A stretch of 14,129 bases of DNA from Defluviitaleaceae bacterium (GTDB taxonomy: Bacteria > Bacillota > Clostridia > Lachnospirales > WQUN01): positions 1 through 14,129 of the forward strand of contig WRDG01000036.1 in NCBI GenBank assembly GCA_009783525.1, read 5' to 3'. How positions within the stretch are numbered: the first letter of the stretch is position 1; every line of letters starts with the position of its first letter. Under the pieces are notes generated by a model, which searched no databases, was not told the origin of the DNA, and was given only the letters and a program-made list of their open reading frames with translations. Positions 1-7,662 of this stretch are shown here, one piece after another. The translations under genes were made by a program, and so were the position numbers.

Positions 1-1006
1 ACTCCGCCGTCTTCAATCAATAAATCGATTTCGCAGCCGTCTTTGTTGCGGCAAAAATAAACGGGAGCATTTAATATGCCTTTATTTGCATAGCTCTTAA
101 TTATTTCACCCACAACGAAGGTTTCAAAAAAAGCCCCTGCCATCGCGCCGTTTTTAAAACGTCCGCATTGTTCCAGCGCGTCAGGTAGGCCGCAAGACCT
201 GTGTCCATAAAATAAAGCTTCGGCGTTTTAACGGCCCGCTTTGTTATGTTGTTGAAAAAGGGACGCAGCAGCACCGCCAATCCGGACGCCGTTAAAACAG
301 AAAGCCATCTTTCCGCAGTGGGTTGGCTTATACCCGCGTCACGAGCCAAAGAAGCCAAATTGAGCAGTTGACCCGTGCGGCTTGCGGCCGCAGTCATAAA
401 CACCGTAAATTTTATCTCGTCCCCCACCTGCGCCAGATCACGGACGTCGCGTTCGATATACAGCGCGACATACGCCGCATAAAACATCTGCCAGTCAAAG
501 TCCGGGTTTGAGCAAAGCTTTGGAAAAAACCCGCGGTGTATTATTTTTCATATGTCGGTATAAGACGCGTCCGTTTTATTTTTTTGCCGGGAAAACAAAT
601 ATTCGTCCGTGGGCAAAAACGGCTCGTCAAACGCAGTCCCGTGCATCTCGCGCAAAGAAAGCCCCGTTAAATTTATAATGCCGAGGCGTCCCGCAAGGGA
701 TTCGCTTACGTTTTTCATCATGTGGAACTGTTGTAAGCCCGATAAAAAGAATTGCCCCTTTTTTTTGCTTTCGTCTAAAATTATTTTAATCTGCGGAAAC
801 AAATTCGGCGCGTGCTGCACTTCGTCCACGAAAACAGGCGGCGGATTGTCTTTAAAAAAAGTTCCGCTTTGTTCTGTCGCGCTTATCAGTTGTATTTTGT
901 CGTCAAGCGTTATGTAATTTACATTTTTAATTATGGGAACTTCTATAAACCCGGTTGAGACGAAAATTGGACGAAGCGGTGTTTTTAAAGGTTCCCATAT
1001 GTAAAA
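1..1006 (-). pseudogene. Decayed AAA (AAA_14) / DUF4143 ATPase, 3' end beyond window edge
   Basis: Read right to left, this encodes the middle and C-terminal parts of the clostridial AAA_14-DUF4143 ATPase family: NYITLDD, then the Walker B-like FVDEVQHAPNLFPQIK, FHMMKNVSESLAGRLGI, then DUF4143 motifs YIERDVRDL, SRTGQLLN, ISQPTAERWL, KRAVKTPKLYFMDTGLAAYL, and finally FFETFVVGEIIKSY and CEIDLLIED next to the window edge. Three lesions are visible. (a) At 548-550 a TGA sits in frame where relatives have Trp (TDI-stop-KIIHRG); the frame is open on both sides. (b) In the homopolymer at 151-155 one base is missing; adding it restores VLKNGAMAGAFFETFVV. (c) The frame begins after a stop at 1007-1009, has no ATG, and the N-terminal P-loop region is absent; family similarity starts only near 920. 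In live relatives this is a stand-alone ATPase of poorly known role. Inactive as it stands, although (b) alone could be a sequencing error. Confidence 0.85.
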
Positions 1007-1060
1007 TTAATGTAGCCGATAAAAAATTTTCCGCAAACGAATTTTTTTTCGCTTGCTTTT

Positions 1061-1110
1061 AAAATAAAAACGCCCCTCTTGCATGAGCTTAAAGCACATG
1101 AAGAGGGGCG
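1061..1110 (-). terminator. Intrinsic terminator of the ABC transporter gene
   Basis: A perfect 10-bp inverted repeat pairs CGCCCCTCTT at 1071-1080 with AAGAGGGGCG at 1101-1110. Read on the minus strand the hairpin lies 17 bases after the stop codon of the ABC transporter gene and is followed by a T-rich tail (TTTTTATTTT, the complement of 1061-1070). This is a textbook rho-independent terminator for the leftward gene. On the plus strand it is followed by TGTTATTATT, a much weaker tail. Confidence 0.9.
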
Positions 1111-1127
1111 TGTTATTATTCGATGCT

Positions 1128-3764
1128 TTACTCCGTGCGCAAAGCCACGACCGGGTCGCGCTTAGCGGCCATGCGCGAAGGCACAAGCCCCGCGAACACT
1201 GTTAAGATAACGCTGATTATTATCAAACCCACTGCGCCGTAAAGCGGAAGGGACGAGATGTTCGGGATTTCGGTGAAATGTTTTATTATCGCGTTTATCG
1301 GGATGTTAAGCAGCAGCGTTACCAATATGCCCATCGTGCCCGCGACGAAGCCCTCGATAACCGTTTCGGCGTTGAACACACGGGTCACGTCGCGCTTTGA
1401 CGCGCCGATGCTGCGCAGGATGCCGATCTCCTTCGTGCGTTCGAGTACGGATATGTAGGTTATGATTGCGATCATAATGCTGGAGACAAGAAGGGATATC
1501 GCCACGAATGCGATGAGCACATACGATGTGATGTCAATTATCGACGAGATAGAAGCGGTCATGATCCCGACGATGTCTATGTAGTGGATAACGTTTTCTT
1601 CGCGGTCGTTTTGCCGCTGGACATCGTTGTAGGCGGTAATAAATTCTTCTATGCGGTTTTTGGATTCGAAGTCTTTAGGGTAAAGCTGGATCGAGTGCGG
1701 GTTGTTTTTGTCCACGATGTTCAATATGAATTTATTTTCGTCCAAAGTAGCGCGGCCGTCCGCCTCCTGCCTTACCTGACGCACAAAGTTGGCGAGTATT
1801 TCTTCCTCGCTCATCATTTGAAGCATCATAAGCGTCTGCTGCCGCTGTTCTTCCGGCAGCTCGTCGATTGCGGCGTAAACGTCGTCCATCGTTACAGATT
1901 CCAAATATTCGTCAACGTCAAATGAAATGCCGGTAAATACATTTATTTCCGGGTGCGCGAGCTGTTCGCGCGCAATTTCGGATTCGAGTATCGCGTCCAT
2001 CACATATTCGGTTAAAGCCGCGGTATATCCGATCTCGCCCTGTATGCTTGTGGCGGCTGCGCGTTCGGTAGGGCGGATGATGCCCACGACCTTTATGTTC
2101 GGCGCGGCCTCAATTACCGCTTCCATATGTGCGCGGTCGCCGCTCTTGTCCACCCAGTGGCCGCCTTCTTTAACGTAAAAATCTGTGGCAAGCACTAATC
2201 TATAGTCTATTGCAAAAATTTCGTCGAACGAAAAGCTCACGTCCGTTTCGGAAACGGACACTTCTTCGCCGCGGAAAATTTTACGCGCGAGGTCTTCAAG
2301 GTCGCGCCTGTCGAGCAGCCCCAGCGAATACATCGCAAAGTCGTTTATTTCGTTGCGGCGGTTCACCACAAGAACCACTTCATTGAAGGCTTCGGGCCAG
2401 CGTCCCGCGACCACCGCGTACTGCCCGGCAAGAAGATCCGGCGCGTCGAGCATCTCGGACCAAGTTTCGACCTGGTTGCCGCCCATGCCCATGCCGCCCA
2501 TACCGCCCATGCCGCCCATGCCCGCGACGCCTATCTGTTCCATTATGTTGCTCGGGTTTATCTGCGTGACGCCGTCTTCCGTGTCGCCGCTGTACACGAA
2601 CACCTCGACTTCGTAGCCGTACTTGATAGAATTTGTGTAACTGCGAAGGACAGACCCCTCGGGGCTCTCTATGTGCTGTTTGAACAGGCCGAGGTCGTTT
2701 TGGATTATCTGCGCGGTAAAATTTTGGACCATACGCGCCATTATGTTGTTGGCATACACTCTGTCCTGGTCGCGCTGCACGGTTTCGCGGCTGTTCTGGC
2801 CCATCATCATGCTCATCATTCCGGAGAGGTTCATCGTCTGGCTTTGAAGCTCGAGCGGATATGTCGAGAGCGTGTCGCGCTCCAAGCTGTCAACATAGCT
2901 CTGCATCCCGCTCGAAAGCGAAAGGATCAGGGCGATCCCGATTATTCCTATGCTGCCCGCAAACGATGTGAGTATCGTGCGGGTTTTTTTCGTGAGCAGA
3001 TTTTTAAAGCTGAGCGAAAGCGCGGTGCTGAAGTTCATGGAAATTTTTTTGCGCTTGCCGCTGGGTTTTATCTTTTCGATTTCGGGATTGAAAGGATCCG
3101 AGTCCGCGGTCACGAGCCCGTCCAATAAATTAATGATGCGCGTGGAATATCTTTGCGCGAGCGCCGCGTTGTGCGTGACCATTATCACGAGCCTGTCGCG
3201 CGCTATTTCTTTGAGGAGCTCCATGATCTGCAGGCTCGTTTCGGAATCGAGCGCGCCGGTGGGTTCGTCCGCCATCAAAATGTCGGGGTTGTTTACGAGC
3301 GCGCGCGCTATCGCCACGCGCTGCATTTGACCGCCGGACATCTGCGTCGGCTTTTTATGGATTTGATCGGACAGCCCTACTTTTTCGAGCACTTCCGTCA
3401 CGCGCTTGTGGCGTTCCGCGCGGGAGATGCCGGCGAGCGTCAGCGCAAGCTCTATGTTGGTGAACACAGACTGGTGCGAAATGAGGTTGTAGCTTTGGAA
3501 TACGAAGCCTATCGAGTTGTTGCGGTAGATGTCCCAGTCGACGTCCTTGTAGTCTTTTGTCGATATGCCGTTTATCGTGAGGTCGCCCGACGTGTAGCGG
3601 TCGAGCCCGCCGATGAGGTTTAGCATCGTCGTTTTGCCGCAGCCCGACGGCCCGAGCACCGCTACGAATTCGCTTTTGCGGAACGTTACGTCGATCCCCT
3701 TCAGCGCTTCGACCTTCGTGTCGCCCATTACATATGTTTTGACTATATTTTGCAATTGCAGCAT
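1128..3764 (-). CDS. ABC transporter ATP-binding/permease fusion (MacB/FtsX type)
   Basis: An 878-residue membrane protein with an ATPase domain fused to a permease. Residues 1-220 form a LolD/MacB-type ATPase: Walker A GPSGCGKTT (about 38-46), Q-loop FVFQ (about 87-90), signature MSGGQMQRVAIARAL (about 142), Walker B ILMADEPTGALD and H-loop THN. A first membrane helix (SIGIIGIALILSLSSG) follows, then a large extracytoplasmic region, then three C-terminal helices with the FtsX-fold signature ERTKEIGILRSIGAS and the ending MAAKRDPVVALRTE. Such proteins usually act as mechanotransmitters or exporters of peptides, lipids or antimicrobials; the substrate cannot be read from sequence. The start at 3764 is chosen because GGAGG lies 5 bases upstream and homology begins there; the longer frame to 3806 would start inside a repeat element. 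Odd features are a Gly/Met tandem run and Met clusters in the external domain. It stands alone with its own terminator. Confidence 0.9.
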   Translation of the reverse strand: MLQLQNIVKTYVMGDTKVEALKGIDVTFRKSEFVAVLGPSGCGKTTMLNLIGGLDRYTSGDLTINGISTKDYKDVDWDIYRNNSIGFVFQSYNLISHQSVFTNIELALTLAGISRAERHKRVTEVLEKVGLSDQIHKKPTQMSGGQMQRVAIARALVNNPDILMADEPTGALDSETSLQIMELLKEIARDRLVIMVTHNAALAQRYSTRIINLLDGLVTADSDPFNPEIEKIKPSGKRKKISMNFSTALSLSFKNLLTKKTRTILTSFAGSIGIIGIALILSLSSGMQSYVDSLERDTLSTYPLELQSQTMNLSGMMSMMMGQNSRETVQRDQDRVYANNIMARMVQNFTAQIIQNDLGLFKQHIESPEGSVLRSYTNSIKYGYEVEVFVYSGDTEDGVTQINPSNIMEQIGVAGMGGMGGMGGMGMGGNQVETWSEMLDAPDLLAGQYAVVAGRWPEAFNEVVLVVNRRNEINDFAMYSLGLLDRRDLEDLARKIFRGEEVSVSETDVSFSFDEIFAIDYRLVLATDFYVKEGGHWVDKSGDRAHMEAVIEAAPNIKVVGIIRPTERAAATSIQGEIGYTAALTEYVMDAILESEIAREQLAHPEINVFTGISFDVDEYLESVTMDDVYAAIDELPEEQRQQTLMMLQMMSEEEILANFVRQVRQEADGRATLDENKFILNIVDKNNPHSIQLYPKDFESKNRIEEFITAYNDVQRQNDREENVIHYIDIVGIMTASISSIIDITSYVLIAFVAISLLVSSIMIAIITYISVLERTKEIGILRSIGASKRDVTRVFNAETVIEGFVAGTMGILVTLLLNIPINAIIKHFTEIPNISSLPLYGAVGLIIISVILTVFAGLVPSRMAAKRDPVVALRTE
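2478..2526 (-). repeat. In-gene tandem repeat encoding a Gly-Gly-Met run
   Basis: A short tandem array built on a 9-base unit (plus-strand GCCGCCCAT with small variations) lies inside the external domain of the ABC permease. It encodes a stretch of alternating Met and Gly pairs (VAGMGGMGGMGGMGMGG). Low-complexity Gly/Met loops of this kind are flexible, and such arrays can change length by slippage in whole-codon steps without breaking the frame. Confidence 0.8.
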
Positions 3765-3800
3765 GAAGGCCTCCAAAAAATTATTTTGAGTGTGTAAAAA

Positions 3801-3872
3801 TGTCATTCTGAGGGAGCGAAGCGACCGAAGAATCCATATAAATCATGATTCTTCGCTTCGCTCAGAATGACA
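3801..3872. repeat. Inverted pair of the dispersed TGTCATTCTGAG...GAAGAATC repeat
   Basis: The left arm at 3801-3834 starts TGTCATTCTGAG and ends GAAGAATC; the right arm at 3847-3872 is the inverse (GATTCTTCGCTTCGCTCAG, ending AATGACA). The arms share 12 bases at the outside and 8 at the inside and differ in the middle: the left holds the long form (GGAGCGAAGCGACC), the right the short form (CGAAGC). The 12-base loop is AT-rich. Both forms are known as dispersed intergenic repeats in many unrelated bacterial genomes. As RNA this folds into a long hairpin; on the minus strand it would lie about 26 bases upstream of the ABC gene's ribosome binding site. Confidence 0.85.
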
Positions 3873-3937
3873 GAATAGGATTTTCATACAGCTTCTATAA
3901 GTATTTAGTGCAAAATTTAACTATTGGAAATATTTGT

Positions 3938-3957
3938 AGTGTTTTAAGTAAAACACT
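3938..3957. promoter_or_regulatory. 20-bp palindrome, candidate operator
   Basis: AGTGTTTTAAGTAAAACACT is a perfect 8-bp inverted repeat around a 4-base centre. It lies between the divergent ABC transporter and eis-pst genes, about 40 bases upstream of the rightward -10 box. Its symmetry and position fit a dimeric regulator's site. The T-rich stretch after it (TTTTATTTTTTATT) also allows a weak AT-rich terminator on the plus strand, but no plus-strand gene lies upstream. No regulator is identified. Confidence 0.4.
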
Positions 3958-3968
3958 TTTATTTTTTA

Positions 3969-4002
3969 TTTACAAGCACAACACAAAAAAAATTTGTATA
4001 AT
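3969..4002 (+). promoter_or_regulatory. Promoter of the eis-pst operon
   Basis: A consensus -10 box TATAAT is at 3997-4002, 47 bases before the eis start codon. There is no good -35 box at the usual 16-18 base distance; the nearest candidate, TTTACA at 3969-3974, is 22 bases upstream. TTTACA is followed after 5 bases by AACACA (3980-3985) and preceded after 5 bases by TTTATT (3958-3963). The 11-base spacing resembles the direct-repeat boxes bound by PhoP in Bacillus. A strong -10 without a -35 suggests an activator-dependent promoter. The box assignment is tentative because only one of the three copies matches well. Confidence 0.5.
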
Positions 4003-4049
4003 GCGAGTTGCCGTTAACGGGTAAAAATTTTTTTTGGGAGGCGTTTTTA

Positions 4050-5249
4050 ATGGCGTGCAACGCGGCGGTACGGAGGCTTAACAACAACGATATGATTTCG
4101 TTTCAACGGCTGCAGCACATCGCGTTCAGCGGGAGCAGCTCGGAAGAGAGCATCCGCGAACGGATCGAGAAGGGCGAATACAGCCGCGACGAATATTGGG
4201 GGGCGGTTGACGGCGCGGGCAATGTGCAGAGCGGCATGGTCATATATCAGTACCTTCAGTATCTCGACGGGCACAAGGCGTCGATGGCGGGCGTCGGCGG
4301 CGTGGCGAGCCTTCCCGAGATACGGCGCACCGGCTTCATAAGAAAAATATTTCAAAATGTTTTCGCCGACTGCCGCGAGCGCGGCACGGTTCTTTCGTAT
4401 CTTTATCCTTTTTCGCACGCGTATTACAAGCAGTTTGGCTACGCGAACTGCGGTTTTGCGTTTACGTACACACTGCCCACCGGCGCGGCGCGCAAAATCG
4501 AAACGGCGGGAAGCGTATGCGAATTTAAAAAAGACGAGACAGAAATAAAAAATAAACTTTCTAAGGTTTACGAGGCGCATGCGTCGCGGCACAACCTCAT
4601 GCTCTGCCACGACACCGTGCATTTCGAAAATTTTTTCGAAATAGAACACCTCAGCCCGGTGCACATTTATTATTGGAAAAACGAAGCGGACGAAATTAGG
4701 TCGTGGGTCAAATATAAAAAGGACGGCGACAAAATTTTCGTGGAATACATCGCGTGGGAAGACCACGAGGCCATGATGGGCATCCTTCAATTTTTGGGAA
4801 TGTTTGAGGGCGCCGCGGGAAGCATCTGCATGAATGTCAAATGCAGCCCCGAGTTTTTGCCCGAGCTCATTTGGACGGATCTCTACCACATCTCGTCGGA
4901 GCGCAAATGTTTGGGCATGGCTCGCATAATGGACGCGAAGGCCGCGCTCGGCATGATGCGCGCACCCTGCGGCGAAGGAAAATTTACCGTGCGCGTAACG
5001 GACAAATACGCGGACTGGAACAGCGGAACCTATTCGGTAGAGTTCGGCGGCGGGCAGTCCCGCGTTTCAATTTCAAGCGCGGAACCCGACGTCGATGTGA
5101 CGGAGGAGGCCCTCGCGCAGCTCGTGTTCGGCGTCTTTGATTTTGCAACGGCGGAAAAATACATTAAAGACATAAAGGTCGGCGGCAACCGTGAAACGCT
5201 TTCTAAGGTTTTCGTTAAAAAGCAGTTGCTGCTCAACGATTATTTTTAA
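4050..5249 (+). CDS. eis: Eis-family GNAT N-acetyltransferase
   Basis: A 399-residue cytoplasmic protein of the Eis family: a tandem GNAT fold followed by a C-terminal SCP2-like region, close to the usual length of about 400. The acetyl-CoA binding segment is visible as GVGGVASLPEIRRTGFIRKIF (81-101), followed by the family motif LSYLYPFSHAYYKQFGY (115-131). In mycobacterial Eis the general acid is a Tyr in the equivalent YxxFGY position and the base is the C-terminal Phe carboxylate; here Tyr126 and a C-terminal Phe (NDYF) are both present, so the catalytic set looks complete. Mycobacterial Eis acetylates aminoglycosides and protein lysines; the substrate here is unknown. The start at 4050 follows GGGAGG with a good spacing; the upstream TTG at 4008 falls at the expected transcription start. 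The stop lies one base before pstB1, so it is the first gene of the phosphate operon. The symbol marks the family, not a proven substrate. Confidence 0.85.
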   Translation: MACNAAVRRLNNNDMISFQRLQHIAFSGSSSEESIRERIEKGEYSRDEYWGAVDGAGNVQSGMVIYQYLQYLDGHKASMAGVGGVASLPEIRRTGFIRKIFQNVFADCRERGTVLSYLYPFSHAYYKQFGYANCGFAFTYTLPTGAARKIETAGSVCEFKKDETEIKNKLSKVYEAHASRHNLMLCHDTVHFENFFEIEHLSPVHIYYWKNEADEIRSWVKYKKDGDKIFVEYIAWEDHEAMMGILQFLGMFEGAAGSICMNVKCSPEFLPELIWTDLYHISSERKCLGMARIMDAKAALGMMRAPCGEGKFTVRVTDKYADWNSGTYSVEFGGGQSRVSISSAEPDVDVTEEALAQLVFGVFDFATAEKYIKDIKVGGNRETLSKVFVKKQLLLNDYF

Positions 5250-5250
5250 T

Positions 5251-6039
5251 ATGCCGGAAGCGGTCGCAAAAATTTCGACGGTCGGCTTGAATTTGCATTA
5301 CGGTTCTTTTCACGCGCTTAAAAACGTTTCGATGGACATTTACGCAAGACAGATAACCGCCATCATCGGGCCGTCCGGCTGCGGCAAGTCGTCCCTGCTG
5401 CGCGTGTTCAACCGCATGAACGACCTCATCCCCGGCGCAAAGGTGACGGGCAGCGTGACAATCGACGGCTCAGATGTGTACGATAAAACGTCGGACGTGA
5501 CGGAGCTGCGCAAAAGGGTTGGCATGGTTTTTCAAAAGCCCAACGTGTTCCCCGCGAGCGTTTACGAAAATATTTCAATCGGTCCGAAAAACCACGGGGT
5601 GGCAAAAAACGAATGGGATAAAATTGTGGAGCGCAGTTTGCGTCAGGTCGCGTTGTGGGACGAATTGAAAGATGGTTTGAAAAAACCCGGGCAGGGTTTG
5701 TCGCTCGGGCAGCAGCAGCGGCTTTGCATTGCGCGCGCCCTCGCCGTGGAGCCGGACGTGATTTTAATGGACGAGTCGTGCAGCGCGCTCGACCCGGAAT
5801 CGACCATGAAAATAGAAGACCTCATGAATGTGCTTGCGGAGCTTTACACAATCGTGATAGTCACGCACAACATGGAGCAGGCGCTGCGCGTTTCGGACTA
5901 CGCGGCGTTTATCATGCTCGCGGACGGCGACGGCGAGAACAAGGCGGGCACGCTTTTCGAGTACGCGCCCACCATCGACCTTTTTTCAAACCCCAAACAC
6001 AAATACACGGAAGACTATATAACCGGAAGGTTTGGCTGA
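5251..6039 (+). CDS. pstB: Phosphate ABC transporter ATPase, catalytic-type copy with altered signature (PstB1)
   Basis: A 262-residue cytoplasmic ATPase of the phosphate importer. Motifs in order: A-loop Tyr in LHYGSFHAL, Walker A GPSGCGKSS (40-48, Lys46), Q-loop VFQKPN (Gln95), signature LSLGQQQRLCIAR (150-162), Walker B ILMDESCSALDP (Asp174, Glu175) and H-loop VTHN (His206), ending DYITGRFG. All catalytic residues are present, but the signature has Leu152 in place of the first Gly of LSGGQ, and Walker B has DES instead of the usual DEP. A second, oppositely damaged copy lies downstream in the same operon (8556-9308). The start follows the eis stop by one base with no Shine-Dalgarno, implying translational coupling to eis. 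Placing pstB before pstS is unusual. It has about 9 extra residues (ADGDGENKAGT region) near the C-terminus compared with the second copy. Confidence 0.95.
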   Translation: MPEAVAKISTVGLNLHYGSFHALKNVSMDIYARQITAIIGPSGCGKSSLLRVFNRMNDLIPGAKVTGSVTIDGSDVYDKTSDVTELRKRVGMVFQKPNVFPASVYENISIGPKNHGVAKNEWDKIVERSLRQVALWDELKDGLKKPGQGLSLGQQQRLCIARALAVEPDVILMDESCSALDPESTMKIEDLMNVLAELYTIVIVTHNMEQALRVSDYAAFIMLADGDGENKAGTLFEYAPTIDLFSNPKHKYTEDYITGRFG

Positions 6040-6043
6040 ACGC

Positions 6044-6841
6044 ATGAAAAAAATACTGCCGTTAATTTTTACAGCGCTTGCGGTTATTTTCGCGGGATGC
6101 GCGAAGGAGCATCACGAAGCGGTAATCGTAGCCGGCTCCACATCCGTGCAGCCGTACGCGGAAGTTTTGGCGGAGGCGTTCGCGCATATCAGGCCGGACA
6201 TTTTGGTTGACATACAGGGCGGCGGCTCGTCGGCGGGAATAATGGCGGTGGATACGTCGGTCGCGGACATCGGCATGAGCTCGCGGCTTTTAAAAGACAG
6301 CGAAAAATGGATGTGGCACGTCGAGTTTGCCCGCGACGGCCTCGCGATAATTTTGCATCCGGACAATCCCGTAGAAAATTTCACAATCGAACAACTGCGC
6401 GGGATTTATGCGGCAGAAATAACAAACTGGAAAGATTTGGGCGGCAAGGACGCCCGCATACATGTGATAACCCGCGAAGAGGGTTCCGGGACGCGGGCCG
6501 CGTTTGAGGAGCTTGTGATGGACGGAAAATTTATTACGCCCAGGGCGATTGTGCAGGCTTCTAACGGGGCGGTCCGCCAGCTCGTTTCTAACGACAAAAA
6601 TTCGATCGGGTTTATATCGCTGGGGCTCGTCGACCGTACGGTCAAGGCGGCGTCGCTCGGAGGGGTCGCGGCCAGCCGCGAAAACATAACGGACGAAAGC
6701 TATTCGCTGTACAGGCCGTTTTTATTTATCACCAACGGCGCGCCGGAGGGCGACGCGAAAATTTTTATCGACTTCGCTCTTTCGCCCGAGGGTCAAAGGA
6801 TATTGTCGCTTGAAGGTTTGGTCGAAGGTATGAACCCATGA
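6044..6841 (+). CDS. pstS: Phosphate-binding lipoprotein PstS
   Basis: A 265-residue substrate-binding protein that captures phosphate outside the membrane and delivers it to PstC/PstA. The N-terminus (MKKILPLIFTALAVIFAGC) is a lipoprotein signal with the modified Cys at 19, as expected where PstS is membrane-anchored. Phosphate-contact motifs of the family are present: AGSTSVQPYAE (30-40), QGGGSSAG (58-65), ADIGMSSR (74-81) and TREEGSGTRAAFEEL (143-157). ATG 6044 is preferred over the TTG at 6032, because the GGAAGG at 6025-6030 is much too close to the TTG, and the lipoprotein signal begins at the ATG. That ribosome site lies inside the last codons of pstB1. The stop overlaps the pstC start (ATGA). 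The protein is slightly compact but complete. Confidence 0.96.
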   Translation: MKKILPLIFTALAVIFAGCAKEHHEAVIVAGSTSVQPYAEVLAEAFAHIRPDILVDIQGGGSSAGIMAVDTSVADIGMSSRLLKDSEKWMWHVEFARDGLAIILHPDNPVENFTIEQLRGIYAAEITNWKDLGGKDARIHVITREEGSGTRAAFEELVMDGKFITPRAIVQASNGAVRQLVSNDKNSIGFISLGLVDRTVKAASLGGVAASRENITDESYSLYRPFLFITNGAPEGDAKIFIDFALSPEGQRILSLEGLVEGMNP

Positions 6842-7662
6842 GCAAATATGTTTTTTTCATTTTGGCGCTGTCGTCTATTTCCGCGCTCGCGCTCATTACG
6901 ATATTTATCATTTCACGCGGCGCGCCTATTATCGGCGAAGTAGGCTTCTTTGACTTCGTGTTCGGCATGACTTGGGCGCCGGGCCGCGGCGAGTACGGGA
7001 TATTCCCCATGATAGTCGGCTCGGTTACGGTTACGCTCGGCGCCGCGGCGCTCGGCGTGCCCATTGGCATTTGCTGTAGCATTTTTATGACGGAGTTTGC
7101 GCCGGCTGCGCTCCGAAATTTTTTCAGGCCCGCCATACAGCTTTTGGCGGGGATCCCGTCCGTTGTGTACGGTTTTTGGGGTTTGATATTTATCGTGCCG
7201 CTTATACGCGAATACCTCGGCGGGCCGGGTCTTTCGATTTTGGCGGGCGCGGTTATTTTGGCGATCATGATATTGCCGACGGTCATAAGCATCACCGAGG
7301 TTTCGATACTCGCGCTGCCGCCGGAGTATAAGGCGGGAGCGATGGCGCTCGGCTTAAACCACTGGCAGGCGATAAAAACCGTTCTTCTTCCCGCCGCAAA
7401 AAGCGGGATAGTAGCCGCCGTCATACTCGGCATTGGCCGCGCGATAGGAGAGACGATGGCGGTTATCATGGTGCTGGGGAACGCGGTCGCTTTGCCGCAG
7501 TCGATTCTCGATCCGGTAAGGACGCTCACCACCAACATCGGAATCGAAATGGGATACGCGAGCGGAACCCAAAGCCAGGCGCTTTTTGCCACGGGCATAG
7601 TGCTGTTTGCGGTTATCATGCTGCTTAACGCCGCCGCGCAATTTATCACAAGGAAAAAGTGA
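6838..7662 (+). CDS. pstC: Phosphate ABC transporter permease PstC
   Basis: A 274-residue inner-membrane permease with about six hydrophobic helices; the first is at residues 4-26. It pairs with PstA to form the phosphate channel. Family motifs visible are FRPAIQLLAGIPSVVYGFWGL, ILPTVISITEVSILALPPEYKAGAMALG (the cytoplasmic EAA-like loop that docks on the ATPase, with ALGLNHWQAIKTVLLP) and GIGRAIGETMAVIMVLGN. The N-terminal region is short compared with many PstC proteins, but the start is fixed by the 4-base ATGA overlap with the pstS stop. The stop overlaps the pstA start by one base (TGATG). Confidence 0.95.
   Translation: MSKYVFFILALSSISALALITIFIISRGAPIIGEVGFFDFVFGMTWAPGRGEYGIFPMIVGSVTVTLGAAALGVPIGICCSIFMTEFAPAALRNFFRPAIQLLAGIPSVVYGFWGLIFIVPLIREYLGGPGLSILAGAVILAIMILPTVISITEVSILALPPEYKAGAMALGLNHWQAIKTVLLPAAKSGIVAAVILGIGRAIGETMAVIMVLGNAVALPQSILDPVRTLTTNIGIEMGYASGTQSQALFATGIVLFAVIMLLNAAAQFITRKK

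Noticed and set aside
548..550. TGA in the ATPase gene read as tryptophan (recoded genetic code)
   Set aside because: pstB1, pstS, pstC and pstB2 all end at TGA exactly where their families end, so TGA is a stop here; the gene also has a frameshift and lacks its P-loop.
3765..3806. Longer N-terminus of the ABC transporter (start at 3806)
   Set aside because: The extra 14 residues begin inside the dispersed repeat and include the GGAGG ribosome site of the start at 3764, where homology begins.
3801..3872. Inverted repeat as a CRISPR unit or an insertion-sequence end
   Set aside because: There is only one pair, no spacers, no transposase and no target-site duplication that I can see.
4047..4889. 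280-codon open frame on the minus strand
   Set aside because: It is the complement of eis, an evident acetyltransferase; its product is Arg/Val/Ala-rich with no recognisable domain, as expected of a shadow frame in GC-rich third positions.
5191..5250. Upstream GTG start for pstB1
   Set aside because: It would lie inside eis; PstB homology starts at the ATG at 5251, which is coupled to the eis stop.
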